In this document: positions 1-6,749 of the stretch, piece after piece
Position numbering within the stretch: position 1 is the stretch's first letter
Layout: each line of letters starts with the position of its first letter
NCBI GenBank assembly: GCA_965247705.1
Contig: CBDFHV010000044.1
Location: forward strand, 1 to 23,042
Direction of reading: 5' to 3'
DNA: 23,042 bases
Source of the DNA: CBDFHV01 sp965247705
GTDB lineage: Bacteria; Pseudomonadota; Alphaproteobacteria; Rhodospirillales; CAMCUA01
Program-made: the position numbers and the translations under genes
The notes under the pieces: model-generated
The model's input: only the letters and a program-made list of their open reading frames with translations
Databases searched by the model: none
What the model was told of the DNA's origin: nothing

Positions 1-749
1 GGCGACCCCATAGCGGGAACCGCCCAATGAATATCATCCTTCATATTCTCGCGGCTTTGTGGTTGGCGACAAGTATATTGCCCGCACAAGCACAAGCTCA
101 AGGCGCTCTGATGGCAATAACGAGGGGTGAACGCGCCGAAGATGTCGCCGTACCACAAGCGTCGGAACAGGATATACAAGAACTCGTCCGCCTCTTGAGC
201 AACCCTGAACTGGTTGCGCAACTAAAACAACGCTTGCCCCAGGCAGCCGATGCCGGAGCCGCCGACGACTATTCGGCCTCGAACTTGCGGGTATATTTTC
301 AGGAAAAATTGATCTACGCCGAATTAAGGGGGCGGAGCATCGTCAATGCTCTGACAACGGTTCCAGAGTTGTCCAAGGCCCTGTCGATGGCTTGGAATGA
401 AAGCATGGCGGCAAGTGATTTTCTGCAATCAGCGATTTACGTCGTTATCTTTTTATTCGGCGGGTTTGGCCTGGAATGGCTTTACTGGAGTTACTTGTCG
501 CCAATGCTGAAATGGGTCGAGCTTTCGAAACCGAAGACCTATGGCGGTGTGTTAAAGGCCGCCCTCCTTCGGGCCACTTTGTTGTTCGGCAGCATCGCGG
601 TGTTTGCCTTTGGCAGCATCGGACTCTTTGTCGGATTCGAATGGTCCGCCTTTATCGATGACATCGTCCTTTCCCTGCTTGCCGGGATCATCGTCATGCG
701 GTTCGTCATCATGGTCGCCGTCTTTGTGCTGGCGCCCAAGGTGGATGAT

Positions 750-754
750 TTGAG
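750..754. repeat. Left copy of 5-bp target-site duplication (TTGAG)
   Basis: TTGAG sits immediately outside the left terminal repeat of the IS and is repeated at 2498-2502 immediately outside the right one. Deleting one copy plus 755-2497 restores the channel reading frame exactly, which fixes the element borders. Confidence 0.92.
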
Positions 755-769
755 CCCGGCTTATTCACC
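755..769 (+). repeat. Left terminal inverted repeat of the IS
   Basis: CCCGGCTTATTCACC. It pairs with 2483-2497 at 14 of 15 positions and directly abuts the TTGAG duplication. Confidence 0.9.
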
Positions 770-972
770 AACCCCCTTGCCGTAGACTTTTCTGCATGTG
801 ATGCGAGTCTCGTTGCAGGGTCATTCGCGGCTGGCGAGTCACGGGTGCTTCCCCAGCTGTGCGATAGCCACTTGAGGCATGAAAGGCGTGAAGAAGCCGC
901 CGTGGAGGCGAGCGGGACCGCCACCGGCGATCCGGCGGTGGCTTGAAGTCTAGCTGGCCGACTTGGACGGGG

Positions 973-2394
973 TTACGGGTCGGCGTATCGCAAGCGTTCC
1001 AAGCGCGGCCAGAGCCGTTGCCAGAAGCGGGCGAATGTTTCCCCGATGACCATGGTGATGCGTCGGCCGGAAACGACGACCCGGGCGGCGGCGCGCAGAA
1101 CGCGCTCGCGGAACCGGCGAAGGCTCCACCCCTCGCCGGTCGCAGTCTCCATCAGGCACCGCCCGGCATGAACCAGTTCATAGGCCAGGATGTTGAGCAA
1201 CAGGACGACCTCGTTGTGAGCGAAGGCATCGACCGTGCTCTCGCGCTCCGGCAGGCAGCGCCCCCGGTAATGACGCTTCCTTCGCGACGCGGACGACAGC
1301 GCCGGGTCCATCACGTCCATGAGTTCGCCCATGTGGGCCTCGGCACGGCCGCGCTGGCGGTAGTGATCCAGGAGATCGGCCGCCGGCACGGCCTCGGCAT
1401 CAAGGCTGGTGATCAGCCAGAAGTGATCAACCAGAAATTGGTCTGGCCGTTCCAACACCACCAGGACCACTCGGCGCTCTTTCGACCACGACTTCGCCCG
1501 GCAGGTCATCTCGTGGAACCACGTCCGCGGCTCTGCCGGAGGCCGTCCCGGCGGCCGTCCAAGACAGGGCTGAGCCATGCGGTCCAGGACCTTGTTGGTC
1601 CGCAATCGGGCAACATAGGGCGTCCCGCGACGCTCCAGGCCCGACAGCAGGGGATCGCTGGGGAACCCAGCGTCGATGCGCACCAGAGCGACTTGGCACA
1701 GCGTCTCTTCGGCTCGGTCCACGAGATCAAGGATGAAGTCCAGCGCCCCCTCGGCGGTGTGGGCGTTGCCCTCCCGTAAACGAGCGTCCAGAAGGTCGCC
1801 GGTTTCGGCGATGCTGGCCACCAAAGGGTGGTACATGCGCTGATGGTAATGGCCGTTCCAGGCCGAGCCGGGTTGATGGCCGTGGACCTCGATCGGCAGG
1901 CTGTCCACGTCGATGGTCAGATATCGCTGCCGGTGACCGCCGCGCAGGCCCCGGAACCGCCGCCCCGCGAGCTCGGTGATCGCCTCATGGAGCACAGTGC
2001 GGGCCTCCGGCGTGCTCAGAAGCGCGATCAGACGCGACAGCGTGGGTTGCGAGGCCAGGTGCGCCTCGGTGGACAACGGCGTGACACCCCGTGAACCGCT
2101 TGCAGCCAGGCGTAGGCCCGCATCATGGCGGAGCGCGTCGGCGTCGTCTTGGTCGTGCCAACCCTGGCCAAAGAGAAGCAGAACCGTGCGCAGCAGATCG
2201 GCCAGGGGATAGGTGACACGATCGGCCTTGCGCGGATCGTGCAACCGCTCGGTCAGCCACTCGATGATCCGGGTGCGCTCCATGATCTCGCGCAAGAGCA
2301 CGGCCCCCGGTTCCCCGGTCAGCCGCTCGGGTCGGGATTCGATGCGAAGGGACTTGTTGAACGAGGAACCGAACAGAGATAGCGTTTCACCCAT
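973..2394 (-). CDS. IS1380-family DDE transposase
   Basis: A 473-aa transposase that cuts and joins the ends of the surrounding insertion sequence. RNase-H-type catalytic residues can be assigned as D162 in LTIDVDSLP, D241 in LVRIDAGFPSD and E352 in HYRQRGRAEAHMGEL. The Y-x(2)-R-x(3)-E pattern around the last is typical of the IS4/IS1380 superfamily. The N-terminal 60 residues are likely end-binding, and the C-terminal stretch from about 400 is rich in Arg (RERVLRAAARVVVSGRRI), as in many family members. Length is normal for IS1380 and no frameshift or internal stop is present. ATG at 2394 is used; it lacks an obvious Shine-Dalgarno, which is common for transposases. The gene reads against the interrupted channel gene. 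Confidence 0.93.
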   Translation of the reverse strand: MGETLSLFGSSFNKSLRIESRPERLTGEPGAVLLREIMERTRIIEWLTERLHDPRKADRVTYPLADLLRTVLLLFGQGWHDQDDADALRHDAGLRLAASGSRGVTPLSTEAHLASQPTLSRLIALLSTPEARTVLHEAITELAGRRFRGLRGGHRQRYLTIDVDSLPIEVHGHQPGSAWNGHYHQRMYHPLVASIAETGDLLDARLREGNAHTAEGALDFILDLVDRAEETLCQVALVRIDAGFPSDPLLSGLERRGTPYVARLRTNKVLDRMAQPCLGRPPGRPPAEPRTWFHEMTCRAKSWSKERRVVLVVLERPDQFLVDHFWLITSLDAEAVPAADLLDHYRQRGRAEAHMGELMDVMDPALSSASRRKRHYRGRCLPERESTVDAFAHNEVVLLLNILAYELVHAGRCLMETATGEGWSLRRFRERVLRAAARVVVSGRRITMVIGETFARFWQRLWPRLERLRYADP

Positions 2395-2482
2395 GGCGCA
2401 CGGCGGAGGTTTGTTGTGAATCCTTCTAGCACATTGATTTTACGTCAAAATCCGCCGCGCGCCAGTCATTTCAGGCCCCTTG

Positions 2483-2497
2483 GGTGAATAAGGCGGG
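2483..2497 (-). repeat. Right terminal inverted repeat of the IS
   Basis: On the minus strand this reads CCCGCCTTATTCACC, matching the left end at 14 of 15 bases. The second TTGAG copy follows directly. Confidence 0.9.
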
Positions 2498-2502
2498 TTG
2501 AG
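2498..2502. repeat. Right copy of 5-bp target-site duplication (TTGAG)
   Basis: Direct repeat of 750-754. Its first three bases are the in-frame Leu codon of the original gene and could act as a TTG start for the 3' half. Confidence 0.92.
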
Positions 2503-4063
2503 ATTGGTTCCGTTGGATACGGCGGCGGCGAAGAATATTTATGCCTGGATATTGGCTGCCGGCGGAATGGGCCTACTCGGCTATCTTTCTGTCGACACCA
2601 TCGACCGCATGGCGATAGCGGCCCCATCGTTGCTGGCCGTCGAGTCGATCGCCGGTTTGCTATTCGTCGCCGTTCTGATAAGCGCGATTTGGCAGTCCGT
2701 GTCCATGCGGCGCGGGGCTTTGGCATCCACCGGTGATGGCGCCGCTGCCACCACTGCTTCCGCCACCCCCGATGCGTTTCAGCCGTCGCCGGGAAACATC
2801 AAGCCCGTCCTGTCGAGTGCTCTTGTCCTGGTTGCTTTCGCGTTGTGGCCGCTTGAAGCCGACGCCGTGATGTGGACGCTGGTGACGTTGTCGCTGATTT
2901 TTCCAGCCATCAAGCTGTCGCGTATCATGGTGGACCACGTTTTTGACCATGTCGACGATCAGGAACCGGCGGCGGAAGGGGACGAGGATCAAGAAGAAAG
3001 CCATCCGTCGAAAAGTCCCAACCGCTACCATTTATACCACCCGATAGCGGATCGATTGATTCGGTTTCTCCTGGTGATTGTCGCCGTACTGACGATCGGT
3101 TTCGTGTGGGACTTCCCGTCGATGTTGCAATCGACGTCGAATTCGCTCGCCGAGAAGGTGCTTGGGGTCATCATCGACATCGTCTTTGCCTTGCTCATCG
3201 CGGATTTCATCTGGACCTTGGCGAAGACCGCAATTGAACAGAAGTTGGCCGCTTTCCCGACACCGGAACCTGGGCATGCTCCCGGGCCGGAAGCCCGGAT
3301 GGCGACCTTGCTGCCGATGTTCCGGATCGTTCTGATGATTACCATCATCATCATGGCCGCGCTCATCATTCTGTCTTCCCTGGGCATCAACATCGGGCCG
3401 ATCCTCGCCGGCGCCGGTGTGGTCGGCATTGCCTTGGGATTTGGCGCACAGGCCCTGGTGAAGGATGTCCTTTCCGGTGTTTTCTTTCTGATCGATGACG
3501 CGTTCCGGGTTGGCGAATACATTGAGATGGGCGACTTACGGGGCACCGTCGAATCCGTTTCCATCCGGTCCTTGAGAGTGCGTCACCATCGGGGAGCCAT
3601 GCACACGATTCCCTATGGCGAACTGAAATCCCTGACCAACTACAGCCGCGACTGGGTCATCATGAAGCTCGAGTTCAGGGTGCCGTTCGACACGGATGTC
3701 CAACTGATGAAGAAAATCGTCAAGAAGGTCGGGGCCAAACTGAAGGAAAACCCCGATTACGGTCATCACATCCTTGACACTCTTAAATCCCAGGGAGTGC
3801 GGCGGATGGAGGAATTCAACATGGTGGTCGGCGTCAAATTCATGGCCGTTCCCGGCGAACAATGGACGATCCGACGGGACGCCTATCAACAAATCCGCGA
3901 TGAGTTCGAAAAGAACGGCATCCTATTCGCCCATCGCAACGTCAAGGTCGAGGTCATCAGCAACGGACCGCTGACAAAGAAGGAGGCGGAAGCGGCCGCC
4001 AGCGCGGCACAAGAAAGTGTGGAACAACAGGGCCCGGCAAAACCCGCGCCCGATGAGCCCTAA
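2498..4063 (+). pseudogene. MscS-family mechanosensitive channel, C-terminal half with complete MscS domain
   Basis: This is the 3' half of the channel gene broken by the IS (521 codons; intact protein 762). Membrane segments lie near residues 14-33, 45-66, 104-119, 125-143, 188-205, 220-242 and 273-296 of this fragment. A charged linker (EEGDEDQEE type) sits near 150-175. The canonical MscS pore helix and start of the beta domain follow at about 300-345 (ILAGAGVVGIALGFGAQALV, then VKDVLSGVFFLIDD), and the cytoplasmic beta and alpha/beta domains run to about 490. The tail is Ala/Glu/Pro-rich. The fragment keeps the whole conserved pore module, so it might still be made if translation starts at the TTG in the target duplication, which has an AAGG four bases upstream supplied by the IS end. 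I call it a pseudogene half because the normal start and N-terminal membrane region are cut off. Confidence 0.88.
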
Positions 4064-4143
4064 GGAGAATGTGGCTTTGAGATTGCGGGATATGCACATC
4101 GCCAGATGAAAAATAAACTGGCAGGCCGCTGAGTAATTATTTT

Positions 4144-4167
4144 CGGAATCAGCTGATACGGATTCCG
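4144..4167. other. Stem-loop downstream of the mscS half
   Basis: A perfect 7-bp stem CGGAATC/GATTCCG encloses a 10-base loop, 80 bases after the channel stop codon. It could end or stabilise the transcript. No run of T follows on either strand, so it is not a convincing intrinsic terminator. Confidence 0.35.
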
Positions 4168-4213
4168 CAAGATTTGTTCCCTTTGGCACTTTGAGCGAGG
4201 GGCCATGCTGCAC

Positions 4214-4320
4214 TCCAAATTGTCGTCCCCGGACTCGTTCCGGGGACCCATGGGACAGGGCGGACTCCACGCCCGAGGCGCGATGGGTCACCGGGACCAG
4301 CCCGGTGACGACACATTGGA
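4214..4320. repeat. 107-bp inverted repeat with a hairpin nested in each arm
   Basis: This lies in the 368-base non-coding gap between the convergent channel gene and TPR/methyltransferase gene. The two 38-base arms (4214-4251 and 4283-4320) are inverted copies with a few mismatches, separated by 31 bases. Each arm is itself palindromic: CCCCGGA-CTCGT-TCCGGGG on the left and CACCGGG-ACCAG-CCCGGTG on the right. The arm differences largely keep the inner stems paired, as expected if the structure is maintained. It resembles the short dispersed palindromic repeats common between alphaproteobacterial genes, although only one copy is in this window. It may act as a bidirectional terminator or mRNA-stabilising element. 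Confidence 0.8.
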
Positions 4321-4431
4321 GGGATGCGGCCGGCGCTTTCCCACACTTGCCGAATTGCTTCAAGGAAACCCGGTTCATGGCAGCCAGCCCTTGGCGGCAT
4401 TCGGCAATCAATCAAACGGAAACTGTATGAT

Positions 4432-6408
4432 TCAGTCCAGACAGACCCAGAATCGATACATCTCCCGAAAGCAGTCGGGGACGTCCTTTTCGAAACGATC
4501 CCACAGGTCCAGGTCGGTGGCCCTTTCATCCTCGGGAAATCGCTGGCGGTAGCGCAGGGACTTGGACCAGTCCAGGAATTCGAATCCGAGGAATCGCATG
4601 TTCGATGCCGCGAGCAGGCCGGCGATCCGCGGTATGCGGTAGCGGGGCTCGCCGCCGCCGAACAGGAGATGGCGACACGCTTCAGCCCCGTGAAACCCGC
4701 CCATACGCACGACCGCCCGGGCCGGATCGTCTTCGGGCAGGGCAAGGATCTGGCGTCGCGCTTCGCGAAGGCCCTCCAGGTCGTCCGCCAGTCCCGCTTT
4801 CGCAGTTCGAACCCGGGCTGGGTCCACCGCGGCCCGTCCGGTGGCGCTGAAGAGGGCCAGACGCAGCAATCCGCCGGGCTCCAGCAGGGGACGCAGGGTC
4901 TCGATGGCCTTGGCGGCGTCGGGTTCGCGGAACAAGGGGCCGACGCATTCGATGACGTCGAAGGGTCCCTCCGCCGCACCGAGGTCGTTCAGACCGCCGC
5001 GCCGAAATTCAACGTTGGGGACGTTCAAGCGCTCCGCCTGGCGGGCACCATAAGCCAGGTTGGCCGGCACCGGGTCCAGCGCGGTCACCGTGCCCTGCCG
5101 AAAGCGCAGGGCCGACGTAATCGCCGGGCGGCCCGTCGCGCATTCGATCACCAGGATGCGTGGTTCGTCCGTCCACTGGCGAGCCTCCGATTGCAGCCAC
5201 GGGAACAGGCCCGTCATGGCCATCCGCAGGGTGTCCGACACCACCGCCGGCACCCGCCGCCATCGGGACTGAGGCCGTTCGGGCGATGCGGACCCGTGGA
5301 TGGTCCCCGGAGTCATGTCCTCGAACTGGCGTATCAGGACCTCCCGCAGCCCCGGGTTTGCGACCCGGTCGAGGCCCCGCGCCAGGTCCACCGCGCTCGC
5401 CAGGTCATCGAGGCGCCCATAGGCGGCCGCGGCCACCAGGCGTTCCGGTCGCGCCAGGGCTCCGGCGCCTTCCGTTTCCAGGTCCCCCATGAGGGTGTCG
5501 ACCTTCGTTCGCTCCGCGGGTTCGGTGGCCAGGATGTAGCCCGTCGCGTCTCCCTGGTGGGCGAGGGCGCACAGCACCGTTCGCTCCCCATCATCCAGCG
5601 AATCTTCGCCCTCGGCGGACTCCACGCGGACCATGAGGTGCCGGCGAGCCAGCCGCTGAACCGACTCCAGCCGGGGTTCGGCGAGGGGTATGGCCTCCAT
5701 CAGAGCCAACAGGAGAGGATCCGACAAGGCTTCCGTAGCCGCACGGCCGAGGGACTGGTCGTCTGCCTCGACTGCGGCCTCGACTGCGGCCTCGACTGCG
5801 GCCTCGCCGGTCAGTCGTTCAAGAAGGGCGGACATGGCGGGCGCCCGGCAGGCCAGATGGATCAGGGTGCGGCGCAGGGGCGTGGGGTCCACCCGCTCAT
5901 GGCGAACGCACCGTAGCAGGTCCTCCCGTACGCCTTCCGGATCGCCTTCGACCGTCGCCCGGCCGAAGGATTCGGCGAAGGCCTGCCAGTACGCGGGATT
6001 GTCGGGGGCCAGACGGGCGGCGTCGCGAAATGCCCGGATGGAGTCGTCGAAACGCGCCAGGCCCCTCAGGATCATGCCCAGATTGAACTGGGCATTGGGC
6101 GAGCGGGGCTCGATTTCCAAGGCGCGCCGGTAGGACGCCATGGCGGCGGTGGCGTTGCCGCTCGCCCGTTGGACCGTTCCCAGGTTGACGTGGGCCTTGG
6201 CATAGTCGGGCCGCATCTCGATCGCCCGCCCGATGAGCAGCCCGGCCGAACTCAGATGGCCCCGCTGGTAGTGGAGCAGGCCCAGGTAATGCAGGGCGTC
6301 CGGGTCGCTGGGGTTGGCCCGCAGCGCATCGTCGTAGAGCGCCTCGCAGTCACCCAGTTTCCCGGCCTGATGCAGGGCCAGGGCCTTGGCCAGGGCCGCC
6401 TCGTTCAC
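4432..6408 (-). CDS. TPR-repeat protein with C-terminal methyltransferase-like domain
   Basis: A 658-aa protein with no signal peptide or membrane segment. Residues 1-145 hold about four tetratricopeptide repeats (for example DALHYLGLLHYQRGHLSSA, then AKAHVNLGTVQRASGNATAA). A long helical linker follows, with an Ala-Val-Glu-Ala triple repeat at about 202-215. Residues 415-525 look like a class I SAM-methyltransferase core: ILVIECATGRPAIT as motif I, an acidic end of strand 2 (TALDP), then FDVIECVGPLFREPD and LEPGGLLRLALF. Motif I lacks the usual GxGxG, so SAM binding is uncertain. The C-terminal 100 residues are rich in aromatic residues. The start is GTG at 6408 with AGGAG nine bases upstream. 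The gene follows tRNA-Val on the same strand with no clear terminator between. TPR-methyltransferase fusions often modify proteins or glycans; the substrate here is unknown. Confidence 0.8.
   Translation of the reverse strand: MNEAALAKALALHQAGKLGDCEALYDDALRANPSDPDALHYLGLLHYQRGHLSSAGLLIGRAIEMRPDYAKAHVNLGTVQRASGNATAAMASYRRALEIEPRSPNAQFNLGMILRGLARFDDSIRAFRDAARLAPDNPAYWQAFAESFGRATVEGDPEGVREDLLRCVRHERVDPTPLRRTLIHLACRAPAMSALLERLTGEAAVEAAVEAAVEADDQSLGRAATEALSDPLLLALMEAIPLAEPRLESVQRLARRHLMVRVESAEGEDSLDDGERTVLCALAHQGDATGYILATEPAERTKVDTLMGDLETEGAGALARPERLVAAAAYGRLDDLASAVDLARGLDRVANPGLREVLIRQFEDMTPGTIHGSASPERPQSRWRRVPAVVSDTLRMAMTGLFPWLQSEARQWTDEPRILVIECATGRPAITSALRFRQGTVTALDPVPANLAYGARQAERLNVPNVEFRRGGLNDLGAAEGPFDVIECVGPLFREPDAAKAIETLRPLLEPGGLLRLALFSATGRAAVDPARVRTAKAGLADDLEGLREARRQILALPEDDPARAVVRMGGFHGAEACRHLLFGGGEPRYRIPRIAGLLAASNMRFLGFEFLDWSKSLRYRQRFPEDERATDLDLWDRFEKDVPDCFREMYRFWVCLD
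5765..5806. repeat. 12-bp in-frame tandem repeat, 3.5 copies
   Basis: The unit GCCTCGACTGCG occurs three times and then half again without mismatch. It sits in the linker of the TPR/methyltransferase gene, where it encodes a repeated Ala-Val-Glu-Ala. The unit is a multiple of three, so copy-number change would alter linker length without shifting frame. Confidence 0.9.
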
Positions 6409-6487
6409 CCGGGTCGTCTCCTCATGGTGGTCACGGGGTAGGTGCCCTGGTTTACGGAGTGGCGGTGTGCCGCGTCGGGGTGTGGAA

Positions 6488-6562
6488 TGGTGGGCGCGGC
6501 TGGGATTGAACCAGCGACCTCTCGCGTGTGAGGCGAGCGCTCTCCCGCTGAGCTACGCGCCC
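6488..6562 (-). tRNA. tRNA-Val (anticodon CAC)
   Basis: A full cloverleaf is readable on the minus strand. The acceptor stem GGGCGCG/CGCGCCC is perfect, the D arm is GCTC/GAGC, and the anticodon stem CTCGC/GCGAG has loop CTCACAC giving anticodon CAC (reads GTG). A five-base variable loop is followed by the T arm GCTGG-TTCAATC-CCAGC, discriminator A and an encoded CCA. Total is 75 bases. Confidence 0.95.
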
Positions 6563-6581
6563 CGATCCGGAACGGGGCGGC

Positions 6582-6611
6582 CATATAAGAGGCGCCCGGG
6601 ATGACTGTCAA
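6582..6611 (-). promoter_or_regulatory. Sigma70-type promoter of tRNA-Val
   Basis: On the minus strand a perfect -35 TTGACA (6611-6606) is followed after 18 bases by TATATG (6587-6582). The -10 box ends 19 bases before the mature tRNA 5' end. The bases right after it are GCCGCCCCG, a GC-rich discriminator of the kind found at stable-RNA promoters under stringent control. Confidence 0.65.
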
Positions 6612-6749
6612 GGAAGCCCCCCCGAGCTCAGGTGCTCCGCCGCCGCCACGGATTTGCAGCAAACCGAAACATTCTTTGACTTGGCCGGAATCGGGGCTTG
6701 TGGCATGTTCCTTAGTGAACGCCGACGGCCCGGCGTGGCACGGAAATCC

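Larger units (their letters stand above)
27..785 (+). pseudogene. MscS-family mechanosensitive channel, N-terminal half, cut by an IS
   Basis: This is the 5' half of a large MscS-type channel gene. The first 25 or so residues form a signal peptide (hydrophobic core, then AQAQAQ). A periplasmic helical region follows to about residue 130, then three membrane segments near 133-158, 178-203 and 210-236. Native sequence stops at codon 242 (TTG, 750-752). The next ten codons and the TAG at 783-785 come from the insertion sequence. The missing 3' half is at 2498-4063, and joining across the TTGAG duplication restores one frame reading APKVDD-LRLVPLDTA. ATG at 27 is chosen because the signal peptide begins there; no clear Shine-Dalgarno is seen in the 26 bases before it. 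As it stands the product lacks the whole conserved MscS pore and beta domain, so it should not form a channel. Base composition looks less GC-rich than in the genes to the right. Confidence 0.88.
755..2497 (-). mobile_element. IS1380-family insertion sequence, complete, 1743 bp
   Basis: The element starts CCCGGCTTATTCACC (755-769) and ends with the inverse of CCCGCCTTATTCACC (2483-2497). These are 15-bp terminal inverted repeats with one mismatch at the fifth base. It is flanked by a 5-bp direct repeat TTGAG. One transposase gene (973-2394, minus strand) fills most of it. About 218 bp lie between its stop and the left end, and about 103 bp lie between its start and the right end. Short inverted repeats, a 4-5 bp duplication and a single roughly 470-aa DDE transposase fit the IS1380 family. 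No passenger gene is present. The ends, the transposase and the target duplication all look intact, which suggests a recent insertion in a potentially active element. Confidence 0.92.

Noticed and set aside
943..1779. A 278-codon plus-strand open frame inside the IS
   Set aside because: It is the antisense shadow of the transposase gene in GC-rich DNA, has no recognisable domain, and the transposase carries the catalytic residues.
2395..2482. Outward-facing promoter at the right IS end driving the mscS half
   Set aside because: Only poor -35/-10 pairings such as TTGTGA with ATTTTA were found, not enough to call.
4191..4430. Small proteins encoded across the palindromic repeat
   Set aside because: The frames are explained by GC-rich inverted repeat sequence, lack ribosome sites and show no protein-like composition.
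4324..5916. A 530-codon plus-strand open frame opposite the TPR/methyltransferase gene
   Set aside because: It is low-complexity, Gly/Arg/Gln-rich and domain-free. The minus-strand frame has clear TPR repeats and a good ribosome site.
6405..6422. Six-codon frame ATG...TGA ending on the GTG of the TPR gene, as a leader peptide
   Set aside because: Its ATG overlaps the AGGAG that serves the GTG start and it has no ribosome site of its own, so it is probably chance.
6707..6720. GTTC-N6-GAAC upstream of glmU as a LexA-type box
   Set aside because: Alphaproteobacterial LexA sites are direct repeats GTTC-N7-GTTC. This is inverted with a 6-base gap, and glmU is not an SOS gene.
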